From assembly GCA_030611285.1 (NCBI GenBank), contig JAUWQC010000010.1, positions 1 through 13,925 on the forward strand: 13,925 bases of DNA, written 5' to 3'. Below, piece by piece: positions 5,420-13,700 of this stretch; within the stretch, counting starts at the first letter, position 1, and every line of letters begins with the position of its first letter. The translations under genes were made by a program, and so were the position numbers. Origin of the DNA: a bacterium. GTDB taxonomy: Bacteria; Actinomycetota; Humimicrobiia; Humimicrobiales; Humimicrobiaceae. The notes beneath the pieces are model-generated. The model was not told the origin of the DNA, searched no databases, and saw only the letters and a list, made by a program, of their open reading frames with translations.

Positions 5420-8400
5420 ATGTTTAAAAAAGTTAACAGCAAAGTAGATCTGGTCAAGCTGGAAGAAAAAATTCTAGATTTCTGGAAGAAGAATGATATT
5501 TTTAAAAAAAGCCTGAAAAAATCTGAAGGCTATAAAAAGTTTGTATTCTATGAAGGACCTCCGACTGCTAATGGAGCTCCAGGAGTACATCATATCCTGT
5601 CGCGTGTTTATAAGGATATTTTTCCCAGATATAAGACTATGAAGGGTTACTATGTGTCCAGAAAGGCCGGCTGGGATACACATGGGCTGCCGGTGGAACT
5701 GGAGATGGAAAAAGAGCTGAAAATTAATTCCAAAAAAGAAATAGAGAAAATCGGCATTGAAAAATTTAATAAGCTCTGCAGGCAAAGTGTTATGAGGTAT
5801 GAGGAAGAGTGGAAGAAACTTACCGAGCGCATAGGATTCTGGCTGGATATGGATAATGCTTATTTCACATTTAAAAATGACTATATTGAAACCGTATGGT
5901 GGATATTGAAAACTATATGGGATAAAAATTTATTATATCAGGACTATAAAATTGTCCCTTACTGTCCGCGGTGCGGAACGGCGCTTTCATCTCATGAAGT
6001 AGCCCTGGGTTATAGAGAAGTGGAGGACTATTCGGTTATTGTAAAATTCCCTCATACCGAAAAGAAAAATACATATTTTCTGGTATGGACCACAACTCCA
6101 TGGACTTTAATTTCCAATGTGGCCGTTGCGGTAAATAAGACTTGCGATTATGTAGAAGTGGAGTATAAGGGAGAAAATCTGATACTGGTAAAAAATTTGC
6201 TTGCAGAAGTTTTTGGAGAGAATGCTGACTGCAGGGTTATCGGCAATTTTAAAGGCAAAAGTCTTGTTTCTTCCCATTACAGGCCGCTTTATGATTACAC
6301 GAATGGTAACGGTAATGCTTTCAGTATCATAAGTGGTGATTTTGTATCCACTGAAGAGGGGACTGGAATTGTTCATATAGCACCCGCCTTTGGTGAAGAT
6401 GATATGAATGCAGGAAAGGAAAACGACCTGCCGGTAGTACAGATGGTCGATGAAGAGGGTAAGTTCAAGGAAAGGGTTGAAAAATTTTCCCGTATGCCCA
6501 TAGATGAAGCTAACCCGGAAATAATAAAGGACTTAAAGGAAAGAGGCCTTCTTTTTAGTATTAAAAAAGTGAAACACTCCTATCCCTTCTGCTGGAGATG
6601 TGAAAGCAGGTTGATATATTATGCCAGGAAGAGCTGGTATATAAAAACCTCCCGGATAAAGGATGATCTTTTAAAATCCAATGAAGAAGTTAACTGGTAT
6701 CCCCACCATATAAAATATGGAAGGTTTGGAAACTGGCTGGAAAACAATGTTGACTGGGCTCTTACCAGGGAAAGATACTGGGGCACACCACTTCCGGTAT
6801 GGGTGGATGATAATGGTCATAAAATCTGTATAGGCAGTGTTGCCCAGCTCAGGGAAATGGCAGTAGATATACCTCGCGATCTGGATCTGCACCGGCCCTA
6901 TGTGGATAATATTATTATAAAATGTAAAAAGTGCGGCAAGGATATGAGAAGGGTACCTGAAGTAATAGATGTGTGGTTTGATTCCGGTTCAATGCCTTAT
7001 GCGCAATACCACTATCCTTTTGAAAATGTGGAGTTGTTTGAGGATAATTTCCCTGCTGATTTTATAGGTGAGGCAATAGACCAGACCCGGGGATGGTTTT
7101 ATACGCTTCTTGCTATCTCTACACTTGTGTTTAAAAAGTCGTGCTTTAAAAATGTACTCTGCCTTGGTCTTATAAATGATGAAAGTGGGCAGAAAATGTC
7201 CAAGTCCAGGGGCAACGTGGTAAATCCGTGGGATGTTTTAAACAAGCAGGGAGCTGACGCTCTGAGGTGGTATTTCTTTACCGGTGTGTCACCATGGCTG
7301 TCCAAAAATTTCTCTATAAGAGCCATTGATGAAGTAATAAGGAAATTTATACTTACTCTATGGAATACTTATTCTTTCTTTGTAATTTATGCCAATATAG
7401 ATAATTTTAATCCTTATGATTATGATCTTGAGGTAGGCGACAGATTTGAGATTGACAGGTGGATAATATCCGAGCTCAACCTGACCCTAAAAAAAGTAAA
7501 TGAGCTTATGGATGATTTCAATGTTACTGAAAGCGGCAGGCTGATACAGAATTTTGTTGAGGTTCTTTCTAACTGGTATGTCAGAAGAAGCAGGAGAAGG
7601 TTCTGGAAGAGTGAAGAAGATAAAGACAAGATAAGCGCCTACAGTACCCTGCATGAATGCCTGGTGACTATTTCCAGGATGTGTGCTCCTTTTATACCTT
7701 TCCTGAGCGAAGAAATCTATAAGAATCTAACAGGAAGCCTTGGAAGAGGGGAAGAAAGTGTACATCTGGAAAGATACCCGGCTGCAGATGAGAGCCTGAT
7801 AGATGAAGAGCTCAGTTTTAAAATGGATACAGCAAGAAAAATAGTAGGCCTGGGAAGAGCGGTCAGGAGTAAGGTCAATATAAAAATCAGGCAGCCGGTT
7901 GAAAAGGTGTTGATATATTTTGACGGTGACACCGGTAAAAAAGAGGCTATAAACCATTTTAAGGATATCATAATCAGTGAACTTAATGTTAGAGAATTAG
8001 AGTTTGCAAGAGAACTTGATGAACTGGTATCCTATGATATAAAGCCAAACCTGCCTGTACTGGGTAAAAAATATGGTTCTCTGGTGCCAAAAATAAGAGA
8101 TGCGCTGCTTTCTGAAAGTTCAGTCCGGATTGCGCTTAAGGTTAAAAATGATAAAAATGTAAGGTTAGTTGTAGAAAGCAGAAAAATTGAGCTCTTGCCC
8201 GAAGAGGTTCTGATTGATATAAAAAACAAAGAGGGGTTTGGAGTGGAAAGTGATGGGGAATTTACGGTAGGGCTTCCTACTACTATATCAGGAGAGCTCC
8301 TGGAGGAAGGATTCTTCAGGGAACTGGTGCACCAGATACAGAACTTGAGAAAGGAAGCAGGATTTGAAATAGAAAATACAATAGATACAGCTATCGAGTC

Positions 8401-8566
8401 GGCAGTAGAGGAAGATGTTATAAATAAGTTTAAAAACTACATAATGAAGGAGACATTAAGTAAATCTTTGGGTTCTGAATTTAAAGAAGATATGTTTGTA
8501 AAGGAAGTCAAGGTAAATGATGAAAAAATTAAAATTGGCATAAAAGTAGTGGGGAGTATTATATAA
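5420..8566 (+). CDS. ileS: Isoleucyl-tRNA synthetase, type 2 (IleRS2)
   Basis: Charges tRNA-Ile with isoleucine in the cytoplasm. The 1048-aa length and motif style match the long, eukaryote-like type 2 enzymes rather than the ~930-aa type 1 form. Visible in order: ATP signature region PPTANGAPGVHHIL at 47-60; zinc knuckle CPRCG at 182-186; editing (CP1) motifs TTTPWTL at 224-230 and GTGIVHIAPAFGEDD at 314-328; second knuckle CWRCE at 391-395; WGTPLPVW at 454-461; another CxxC pair at 502-505; DVWFDSG at 517-523; and KMSKS at 592-596. The anticodon-binding and type 2 C-terminal domains follow. The HIGH signature reads GVHH (55-58): its first His is Gly and its Gly is His. That altered form is known in some type 2 enzymes and is associated with extreme mupirocin resistance. 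lspA starts at the very next base after the stop. Confidence 0.98.
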   Translation: MFKKVNSKVDLVKLEEKILDFWKKNDIFKKSLKKSEGYKKFVFYEGPPTANGAPGVHHILSRVYKDIFPRYKTMKGYYVSRKAGWDTHGLPVELEMEKELKINSKKEIEKIGIEKFNKLCRQSVMRYEEEWKKLTERIGFWLDMDNAYFTFKNDYIETVWWILKTIWDKNLLYQDYKIVPYCPRCGTALSSHEVALGYREVEDYSVIVKFPHTEKKNTYFLVWTTTPWTLISNVAVAVNKTCDYVEVEYKGENLILVKNLLAEVFGENADCRVIGNFKGKSLVSSHYRPLYDYTNGNGNAFSIISGDFVSTEEGTGIVHIAPAFGEDDMNAGKENDLPVVQMVDEEGKFKERVEKFSRMPIDEANPEIIKDLKERGLLFSIKKVKHSYPFCWRCESRLIYYARKSWYIKTSRIKDDLLKSNEEVNWYPHHIKYGRFGNWLENNVDWALTRERYWGTPLPVWVDDNGHKICIGSVAQLREMAVDIPRDLDLHRPYVDNIIIKCKKCGKDMRRVPEVIDVWFDSGSMPYAQYHYPFENVELFEDNFPADFIGEAIDQTRGWFYTLLAISTLVFKKSCFKNVLCLGLINDESGQKMSKSRGNVVNPWDVLNKQGADALRWYFFTGVSPWLSKNFSIRAIDEVIRKFILTLWNTYSFFVIYANIDNFNPYDYDLEVGDRFEIDRWIISELNLTLKKVNELMDDFNVTESGRLIQNFVEVLSNWYVRRSRRRFWKSEEDKDKISAYSTLHECLVTISRMCAPFIPFLSEEIYKNLTGSLGRGEESVHLERYPAADESLIDEELSFKMDTARKIVGLGRAVRSKVNIKIRQPVEKVLIYFDGDTGKKEAINHFKDIIISELNVRELEFARELDELVSYDIKPNLPVLGKKYGSLVPKIRDALLSESSVRIALKVKNDKNVRLVVESRKIELLPEEVLIDIKNKEGFGVESDGEFTVGLPTTISGELLEEGFFRELVHQIQNLRKEAGFEIENTIDTAIESAVEEDVINKFKNYIMKETLSKSLGSEFKEDMFVKEVKVNDEKIKIGIKVVGSII

Positions 8567-9061
8567 ATGTTAAGCAGACGAAGCAGAAATGTTCTTATGA
8601 ATGTATATTTTTCAATAAGCGCTGTTTGTATCCTGATTTTAGACCAGGTAACAAAATATATTATAATAGAAAAACTTCCGATAAACAGCTCCATAGAAGT
8701 AATCAGTGGATTTTTTTATATAACCCATGTCAAAAATAGCGGCGCAGCCTTTGGATTATTCCAGGGCAGCATCAGGACTTTAACCATTATATCAATTGTA
8801 GCTATTGTCTTGATAATTATATTAAAGATAACGCTTAAGCTTAATTATACTTTTTATAATGTATCCCTGGGCTTCATATTAGGTGGGGCACTGGGAAATC
8901 TTATTGATAGATATTTTGTAGGGGAGGTTACTGATTTTATTAATTTTACATTCTGGCCTGTATTTAATATAGCAGACAGCTTTATTATAATTGGTTTTTG
9001 CCTTATTATAATACTAATAATTAGAGAATATTTTAAAAAGGGAAAGACTCAAGGGAGTTGA
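8567..9061 (+). CDS. lspA: Lipoprotein signal peptidase (signal peptidase II)
   Basis: An inner-membrane aspartyl protease that removes signal peptides from diacylglyceryl-modified prolipoproteins; target of globomycin. The 164-aa protein has four hydrophobic segments and all family motifs: LDQVTK at 25-30, HVKNSGAAFG at 54-63, GGALGNLIDR at 106-115, VTDFINF at 121-127, and FNIADS at 133-138. Asp123 and Asp137 are the expected catalytic pair. The ATG at 8567 directly follows the ileS TAA, with GGGGAG about 11 bases upstream inside ileS. The pseudouridine synthase gene overlaps its TGA by four bases. The ileS-lspA and lspA-rluD adjacencies are both common in bacteria. Its presence implies that the organism makes lipoproteins, though no lipobox protein is encoded here. 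Confidence 0.97.
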   Translation: MLSRRSRNVLMNVYFSISAVCILILDQVTKYIIIEKLPINSSIEVISGFFYITHVKNSGAAFGLFQGSIRTLTIISIVAIVLIIILKITLKLNYTFYNVSLGFILGGALGNLIDRYFVGEVTDFINFTFWPVFNIADSFIIIGFCLIIILIIREYFKKGKTQGS

Positions 9062-10026
9062 GTAAGAAAGAAGAAAATGTTTTAAGTTTTACAGTAGATG
9101 CTGGAAGTTCAGGACAGAGAATTGATAAATTTCTAACAGATAGGATAGAAAAAACATCAAGAAGTCATATTCAGGATATAATCAGAAGAGATGATAAGGT
9201 AAAAGTAAACGGTAAAGTTGTAAACAAGCACTACAGGTTGGTTAAAAATGACAGGGTTACTATTGAAGGCTTTAAAGAAGGTGGCCCCTATACTGAAATA
9301 ACACCTCAAAAAATAAATCTAAGGATAGTTTATGAAGACCAGTATTTGCTGGTGATATCAAAAAAACCGGGTATGCTTACCCATCCGGTTCCGGGCTTCA
9401 GTAAAGATACAATCGTCAATGCCCTTCTCTATCATTACCATAAACTCTCGAATCTATCCGGAAGAGACAGGGCTGGAATTGTGCACCGACTGGATAAGGA
9501 TACTTCAGGACTTCTTATAGTAGCAAGGGATGATAATACCCACAGGCTGCTGTCGGAAAAGTTCAAGGAAAGAGAAATTAAAAAAACCTATGCTGCGCTG
9601 GTATGGGGTAGTTTTTCCGAAAGAAAAGGTGAGATAATTCTTCCCATTGGCCGCTCCAGAATGGATAGGAAAAAAATGAGCATATCTATTGACAGGGGTA
9701 GAGATGCTGTAACCAGATTTGAAGTTAAAGAAGAATTCGAAAACTCTACACTGCTGGATATTCATCCTGAAACAGGAAGAACACATCAAGTAAGAGTGCA
9801 CTTAAGTTATATTGGTCATCCTATAATAGGGGACAAGATATATGGCAGCAGTAAGTCAAAAAAAATGGCAGAAGAGTTGGGAGTGGAGAGACAATTTTTA
9901 CATGCAAAAAGATTGGAATTTACCCATCCTGTAACCGGAAAGCAAATAGTGCTTGAAGATAAGCTAGCAGATGATTTGTTGAGGTGCCTCAAAATTTTAA
10001 GGAGGAGAGATAAAATGGCAGATTAA
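9058..10026 (+). CDS. rluD: RluA/RluD-family 23S rRNA pseudouridine synthase
   Basis: Isomerises specific uridines in RNA; RluD acts on helix 69 of 23S rRNA, but related members differ in target, so exact specificity is inferred. The 322-aa protein has an N-terminal S4 RNA-binding domain (about 17-64, with RIDKFLTD and DDKVKVNGK). The catalytic domain follows, with signature HRLDKDTSGLLIVAR at 143-157 (catalytic Asp146), RFEVKEEF at 220-227 and ETGRTHQVRVHL at 238-249. The start is the TTG at 9058, overlapping the lspA stop by four bases (TTGA). An in-frame stop lies at 9034 with no ATG or GTG after it, so TTG is the only ordinary start. AAGGGAG abuts it with essentially no spacer, so translation probably relies on ribosomes finishing lspA. 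Confidence 0.94.
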   Translation: MSKKEENVLSFTVDAGSSGQRIDKFLTDRIEKTSRSHIQDIIRRDDKVKVNGKVVNKHYRLVKNDRVTIEGFKEGGPYTEITPQKINLRIVYEDQYLLVISKKPGMLTHPVPGFSKDTIVNALLYHYHKLSNLSGRDRAGIVHRLDKDTSGLLIVARDDNTHRLLSEKFKEREIKKTYAALVWGSFSERKGEIILPIGRSRMDRKKMSISIDRGRDAVTRFEVKEEFENSTLLDIHPETGRTHQVRVHLSYIGHPIIGDKIYGSSKSKKMAEELGVERQFLHAKRLEFTHPVTGKQIVLEDKLADDLLRCLKILRRRDKMAD

Positions 10027-10081
10027 TATGTTATTTTAAGCTTTTATATTAATAAATATTTTTTAAAAAGGAGACAATAAA

Positions 10082-10369
10082 TTGGCAAATGTAAGAAGAG
10101 TGGTACTGGATGTATTAAAACCTCATTTACCAAGCGTAATAGAGTTATCATCTAAACTTGCAGACCTTCCGGGGGTATACGGGGTGGATATATCCTTAAT
10201 TGAGATGGATCAAAAGGTGGAGAATGTAAAGATCACCTGTGAAGGTGATTCCATAGATTATGAAAAGGTGGAACAGATTATAAAACAGAGTGGTGGTTCC
10301 ATTCACAGTCTTGACAAAGTATCAGTAGGCACCAGCCTGATTGAGGAGGCAATCACTCACCAGGATTAG
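10082..10369 (+). CDS. DUF211 family protein
   Basis: A 95-aa member of DUF211 (PF02680), small ferredoxin-like-fold proteins best known from archaea and of unknown function. The family pattern is clear: RRVVLDVLKPHLPS at 5-18, LADLPGVYGVDISLIEMD at 26-43, ENVKITCEGDSIDYEKVE at 47-64, and SGGSIHSLDKVSVG at 70-83. The repeating beta-alpha-beta order and the conserved KPH and IHS-D segments suggest a ligand-binding or oligomeric regulatory role, which is inference. The start is TTG 10082, well supported by AAGGAGA seven bases upstream. It follows rluD by 55 bases with no terminator between, so it may belong to the ileS operon. Its TAG overlaps the TAA of the opposing ABC permease gene by four bases. 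Confidence 0.93.
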   Translation: MANVRRVVLDVLKPHLPSVIELSSKLADLPGVYGVDISLIEMDQKVENVKITCEGDSIDYEKVEQIIKQSGGSIHSLDKVSVGTSLIEEAITHQD

Positions 10370-11301
10370 GTTGATCTTATCTCCTGTCTCATAAATATAA
10401 TGTAGGATATTGCAAAGCAGATAATTGCCAGCGCAACAATAACTACCAGTTGCGGCCATACCTGGATCAAGCTCTGGCCCAGGGATAGTGGATTTTGTGG
10501 TGGTGTCTGAACAATATTAAGAAGTGTAGGCTGGAACAGTCTAGCAGTGGGAACAAGCAGTATGGCTATTGATTCTGCAAATAGAGTAGAAGGCGAGATT
10601 CTCAAGATACCCTGCCCAATATTAAAATTCCGTATCTGATCAGCCACAGAGGCATTTTCCAGCGGAGCGATACCGTTAGCTATGGCATTGGCAATTATTG
10701 GAAGGAAAAACATAAGAAATATCCATATGGCAATGGCAGTGAGTATGGATGCAGCGGTTTTCTCCATAATAACCGAAAATAATATAGAAAGTCCCATCCA
10801 GAATCCGCCATAGAAAATACAGATAAATATAAAGAAAAATATTCTCAAGATTTCTTCCGAAGTTGGTGGTACACCAATTGAGAAAAGGCCAATGCCTGAA
10901 ATTATAAATACTATGCTTGCTATGATGATACTTAGAGTGGTGATACCGGCCAGAAATTTACCGTTTATGACACTGTCCCTGTAAATTGGCTGGGATAGAA
11001 GCCTGCTCAGATTGCCGCTGTTTTTCTCACTGTTTATAGCATCGAAACCAAAGATTATTCCTATTATAGGTATAAAAAAGCTTATAAAGGTTATAAAAGA
11101 GGGGAGCACATCTCCTCCAGTGGTAAACAGGTATAAGAATACATATTTGCCCAGGCCGCTTGCTGATTCCCTTATATTTTGAAGTGCAACATAAGTTGAT
11201 GATAGCCCCGCAATATATATAAGTGCTAAAAGGACTAAAAACTTATTGCTGCTAAAATGATCGGTAAGCTCTTTTCTGTATACGGTTAAAATGCTTCTCA
11301 T
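10366..11301 (-). CDS. ABC-2 type transporter permease (NosY/COG1277-like)
   Basis: The membrane subunit of the ABC exporter encoded with the two genes upstream of it. The 311-aa protein has about six hydrophobic spans (near 19-40, 66-88, 118-142, 150-178, 184-208 and 284-304). It carries the ABC-2 hallmark cytoplasmic segment FGFDAINSEKNSGN at 84-97 followed by LSRLLSQP (98-105) and YRDSVINGK (107-115), where the permease contacts its ATPase. A long non-cytoplasmic loop (about 209-283) precedes the last span and could meet the NEW3 partner. The ATG at 11301 has GAGGAG four bases upstream, and the gene begins one base after the ATPase stop, so co-expression is essentially certain. Substrate unknown; ABC-2 relatives handle polysaccharides, lipids, drugs or maturation of envelope enzymes. 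Confidence 0.92.
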   Translation of the reverse strand: MRSILTVYRKELTDHFSSNKFLVLLALIYIAGLSSTYVALQNIRESASGLGKYVFLYLFTTGGDVLPSFITFISFFIPIIGIIFGFDAINSEKNSGNLSRLLSQPIYRDSVINGKFLAGITTLSIIIASIVFIISGIGLFSIGVPPTSEEILRIFFFIFICIFYGGFWMGLSILFSVIMEKTAASILTAIAIWIFLMFFLPIIANAIANGIAPLENASVADQIRNFNIGQGILRISPSTLFAESIAILLVPTARLFQPTLLNIVQTPPQNPLSLGQSLIQVWPQLVVIVALAIICFAISYIIFMRQEIRST

Positions 11302-11302
11302 T

Positions 11303-12244
11303 TTACTCCTCTTTAAAATATTTTAGATAAATCTCTTCCAGTGCGTCCTGTTTCATATCCATCCTGGTCATAAGTATGTCTTCAGCAGCAATGAGCCTGG
11401 ATATATCCTGCCTTATATCTTTGTCGCATATTACCTGCAACTGGTTGTCAACCTTATTTATATTTACAACTTTATCCAATTTTTTTAACTTTTCTATTAG
11501 GCCGTCCGTTACTTTTTCCAGCTCCAGCTCTATTCTGTATTTTCCTCCGCCAAACAGATTTCTTCCCAGGTTTTCAACGGTTCCTTCGCCGATTAGTTTG
11601 CCCCTGGATAATATGCCCACTCTGGGGCATACTTTCTGCATAAGATTCAACTGATGGGATGATAGAAGGAAGGTAATATTTTTTTGCTTGTTCAGGTCCA
11701 GAATGGTTTGCAGTATCTGGTTTGCTACCTTAAGATCAAGACCTTCTGTTGGCTCATCAAAAAAGACAAGCCGGGGATCTTTTATAAGTACATCTGCGAT
11801 TCCCAGTCTTTGTTTCATTCCCTTGGAAAGTGTTTTAACCAGTTGATTTTTATTTTTAGTCAGGGTTACTATTTCCAGTACCTCATCAACTTTTTTAGGG
11901 ATCTCCCTGTAGGGAATGTTATTTAGCTCTGCAGTGTAGGTAAGGTTACCTTTTGCACTCATATCCTCGTAAAAACCTACTTTTTCAGGTAGATATCCGG
12001 TTATTCTTTTAACCTCAAGAGGCTGCCTGGTTGAATTAAATCCTGCAACATTAATACTTCCTGATGATGGTTCTGTAAGTCCCATGGCCATAAGAATAAA
12101 AGTGGATTTACCTGCCCCGTTAGGACCGAGAAGCCCGAATATTTCACCTTTTTTAATAGCCAAATTCAGGTTGTCTACAACCAGATGCTCATTGTATTTT
12201 TTAGATAGATCTTTAGCAATTATTATATTATTGTCCTCACTCAT
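11303..12244 (-). CDS. ABC transporter ATP-binding protein (ABC-2 exporter type)
   Basis: The ATPase that powers the neighbouring ABC-2 permease. All nucleotide-binding motifs are in place in 313 aa: Walker A GPNGAGKST at 40-48, a YLPE Q-loop equivalent at 84-87 (Glu in place of Gln, common in this subgroup), signature LSKGMKQR at 139-146, Walker B LVFFDEP at 159-165, D-loop EGLD at 167-170 and the switch His197 in SSH. The C-terminal ~90 residues after the nucleotide-binding domain form the small accessory region usual in NosF/GldA-like exporter ATPases. The ATG at 12244 lies three bases after the stop of the NEW3 gene, and the permease follows after one base. Cytoplasmic, membrane-associated through the permease. 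Confidence 0.96.
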   Translation of the reverse strand: MSEDNNIIIAKDLSKKYNEHLVVDNLNLAIKKGEIFGLLGPNGAGKSTFILMAMGLTEPSSGSINVAGFNSTRQPLEVKRITGYLPEKVGFYEDMSAKGNLTYTAELNNIPYREIPKKVDEVLEIVTLTKNKNQLVKTLSKGMKQRLGIADVLIKDPRLVFFDEPTEGLDLKVANQILQTILDLNKQKNITFLLSSHQLNLMQKVCPRVGILSRGKLIGEGTVENLGRNLFGGGKYRIELELEKVTDGLIEKLKKLDKVVNINKVDNQLQVICDKDIRQDISRLIAAEDILMTRMDMKQDALEEIYLKYFKEE

Positions 12245-12247
12245 AAT

Positions 12248-13171
12248 TTATCTTCTTCCTAATCTTGCAAAGATTACAGCAACACCAATTATAACCACTA
12301 CTATAATTCCTATTCCAACAATCCCCCAGATGGTAGGAGTTTCAACAGTTACCCTGAGATCAAAACTGTCATTGCTGTTTTCACTGGATGCTCCAAAGGT
12401 CAGCATGTAGTCCCCGGCAATGGTTTTTTCAGGAGGATTGATTGTTACATCAATCTCTATTTTTTCATCGGCTTCCATTGATTCGATTTTATCCTTATCA
12501 AAACTAACCTGCCAGCCTTCAGGCTCGGTTGAGCTCAAGCTTATATTTTCAACAGATGTGGAACTATTATTTGTCACAATAAGTTTATAGTGATTGTCTT
12601 TTCCCGAGGTCAATTCTGTGCTTAGCATTCCTGTTTTTGTTGTAAGGTTAATTTCATAGGTTGGAGGTGCTACTGCGGTAAATTCTATTGATCCTTCCAG
12701 AGTATCGCCTTCAACAGCAGAATTGAAGGTAACCTTAAAGTCATATTCACCTGGCTGCTGTGTTATAAGTGGGATTGCAACAAGCCTCAAGCTCTCTGTG
12801 CTATTAAATTTCAGGTTAATAGCTGGTGCTTCAGTGCTGCCGGATGCCACTGCAGCAATCCAGCCGGTAGGATAATCAACTGTAATATCAAAGGTTTTTT
12901 CACTTTTGCCTTCTTCAATACCAAATGGTTCATCTCCTGGTTTATAGGCTACATCAAAGTTAAAAGAAAATGTCTCCCCCTCTTTAGCCTGTATTTTGGG
13001 AAGTTTGGTGTCAAAGATAAGTTCTTCCGGTTCAGGCTCAGGCTCTACAATTTCCTCTTCAGTAGTTTCCTCTTCCTGGGCAAATAATGCAGCCGGAACC
13101 ATCAGAATAATTGATAGGGTAAGAGATAGAATGATAAAAAATACTGGCAGTTTTCTTTTTATGATTTCCAC
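12248..13171 (-). CDS. Secreted, membrane-anchored NEW3-domain protein
   Basis: First gene of the ABC operon. The 307-aa protein has a basic N-terminus and hydrophobic signal peptide (1-31, likely cut after ALFA). A Glu/Pro-rich acidic stalk follows (33-50). Next come two beta-sandwich-like segments (about 55-170 and 172-276). The second has NEW3 (NPCBM-associated, PF10633) features: PEGWQVSF at 217-224, VTINPP at 242-247 and AGDYMLTFGA at 252-261. A single membrane helix (281-301) and a short basic tail RLGRR end it. The body should therefore sit outside the membrane with the tail in the cytoplasm. Similar COG1470-type proteins beside ABC-2 exporters are found elsewhere, but I know of no defined function. 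There is no Cys after the signal peptide, so it is not a lipoprotein. GTG start at 13171 with AAGGAG eight bases upstream. Confidence 0.85.
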   Translation of the reverse strand: MEIIKRKLPVFFIILSLTLSIILMVPAALFAQEEETTEEEIVEPEPEPEELIFDTKLPKIQAKEGETFSFNFDVAYKPGDEPFGIEEGKSEKTFDITVDYPTGWIAAVASGSTEAPAINLKFNSTESLRLVAIPLITQQPGEYDFKVTFNSAVEGDTLEGSIEFTAVAPPTYEINLTTKTGMLSTELTSGKDNHYKLIVTNNSSTSVENISLSSTEPEGWQVSFDKDKIESMEADEKIEIDVTINPPEKTIAGDYMLTFGASSENSNDSFDLRVTVETPTIWGIVGIGIIVVVIIGVAVIFARLGRR

Positions 13172-13268
13172 TTATACATCTCCTTTTCTAAATTTATTCA
13201 AAGATTTTTTAAAATGTTAAAAAGCATTAATATGATTCCATTCCGTAGCTAAATGGCATTAGATAGAA

Positions 13269-13297
13269 ATTCTAATAAGTTTGGTACTAGATGTCAA
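13269..13297 (-). promoter_or_regulatory. Promoter of the NEW3-ABC operon
   Basis: Minus-strand perfect -35 TTGACA (13292-13297), 17-base spacer, -10 TAGAAT (13269-13274, 5 of 6). It is the best sigma-70-type promoter in the window. Transcription from near 13262 leaves a leader of about 90 nt in which I see no riboswitch-like structure. Confidence 0.75.
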
Positions 13298-13558
13298 TAT
13301 GGAAATGAGGGGTGGTAGGGCCAAATAAAAATGTCACATATAAAATTAGTAGAGGGTATGGTATTTTTGATTTTATAGAGAGGTCGTTATATATTATTTT
13401 TAAAGAATTGATAGAAATATTTAGTACAGAACTCGGCTTATAGACTAACTCCAACTATTTTTTAGCCTTTCAGCCTGCTAAATAAGAAGTAATCCCTTAG
13501 TCTGCCCTTAAGTTTTACCACTACATGGGCTTAAATTGTACATTTTCAATTATACAAG

Positions 13559-13567
13559 TTATCCACA
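13559..13567 (+). promoter_or_regulatory. Perfect DnaA box (TTATCCACA)
   Basis: Matches the consensus 9-mer exactly. A near copy, TTATCCATA, lies at 13729-13737. Two sites are too few for an origin call, and no dnaA, dnaN or gyrase gene is in view. DnaA-regulated transcription or chance are alternatives. Confidence 0.35.
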
Positions 13568-13671
13568 TTATTTCAATTTATTTTTCTAATCAGTACAATA
13601 ATTTTTAAGGATAAAGTAAATATTTTTGGAAATTAATATTAGGTTAGGACCGGACAATTGCAGATATTTTA

Positions 13672-13700
13672 TTAATTATGCGAGAGGATAGTAGTATAAT
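13672..13700 (+). promoter_or_regulatory. Possible promoter for the CDS at 13786
   Basis: Perfect -10 TATAAT (13695-13700) with a weak -35 TTAATT (13672-13677) at 17 bases. The leader would be about 80 nt. Confidence 0.35.

Noticed and set aside
7717..7971. Minus-strand ORFs inside ileS and other large genes
   Set aside because: They are antisense shadows of well-identified genes and have no ribosome sites or family motifs.
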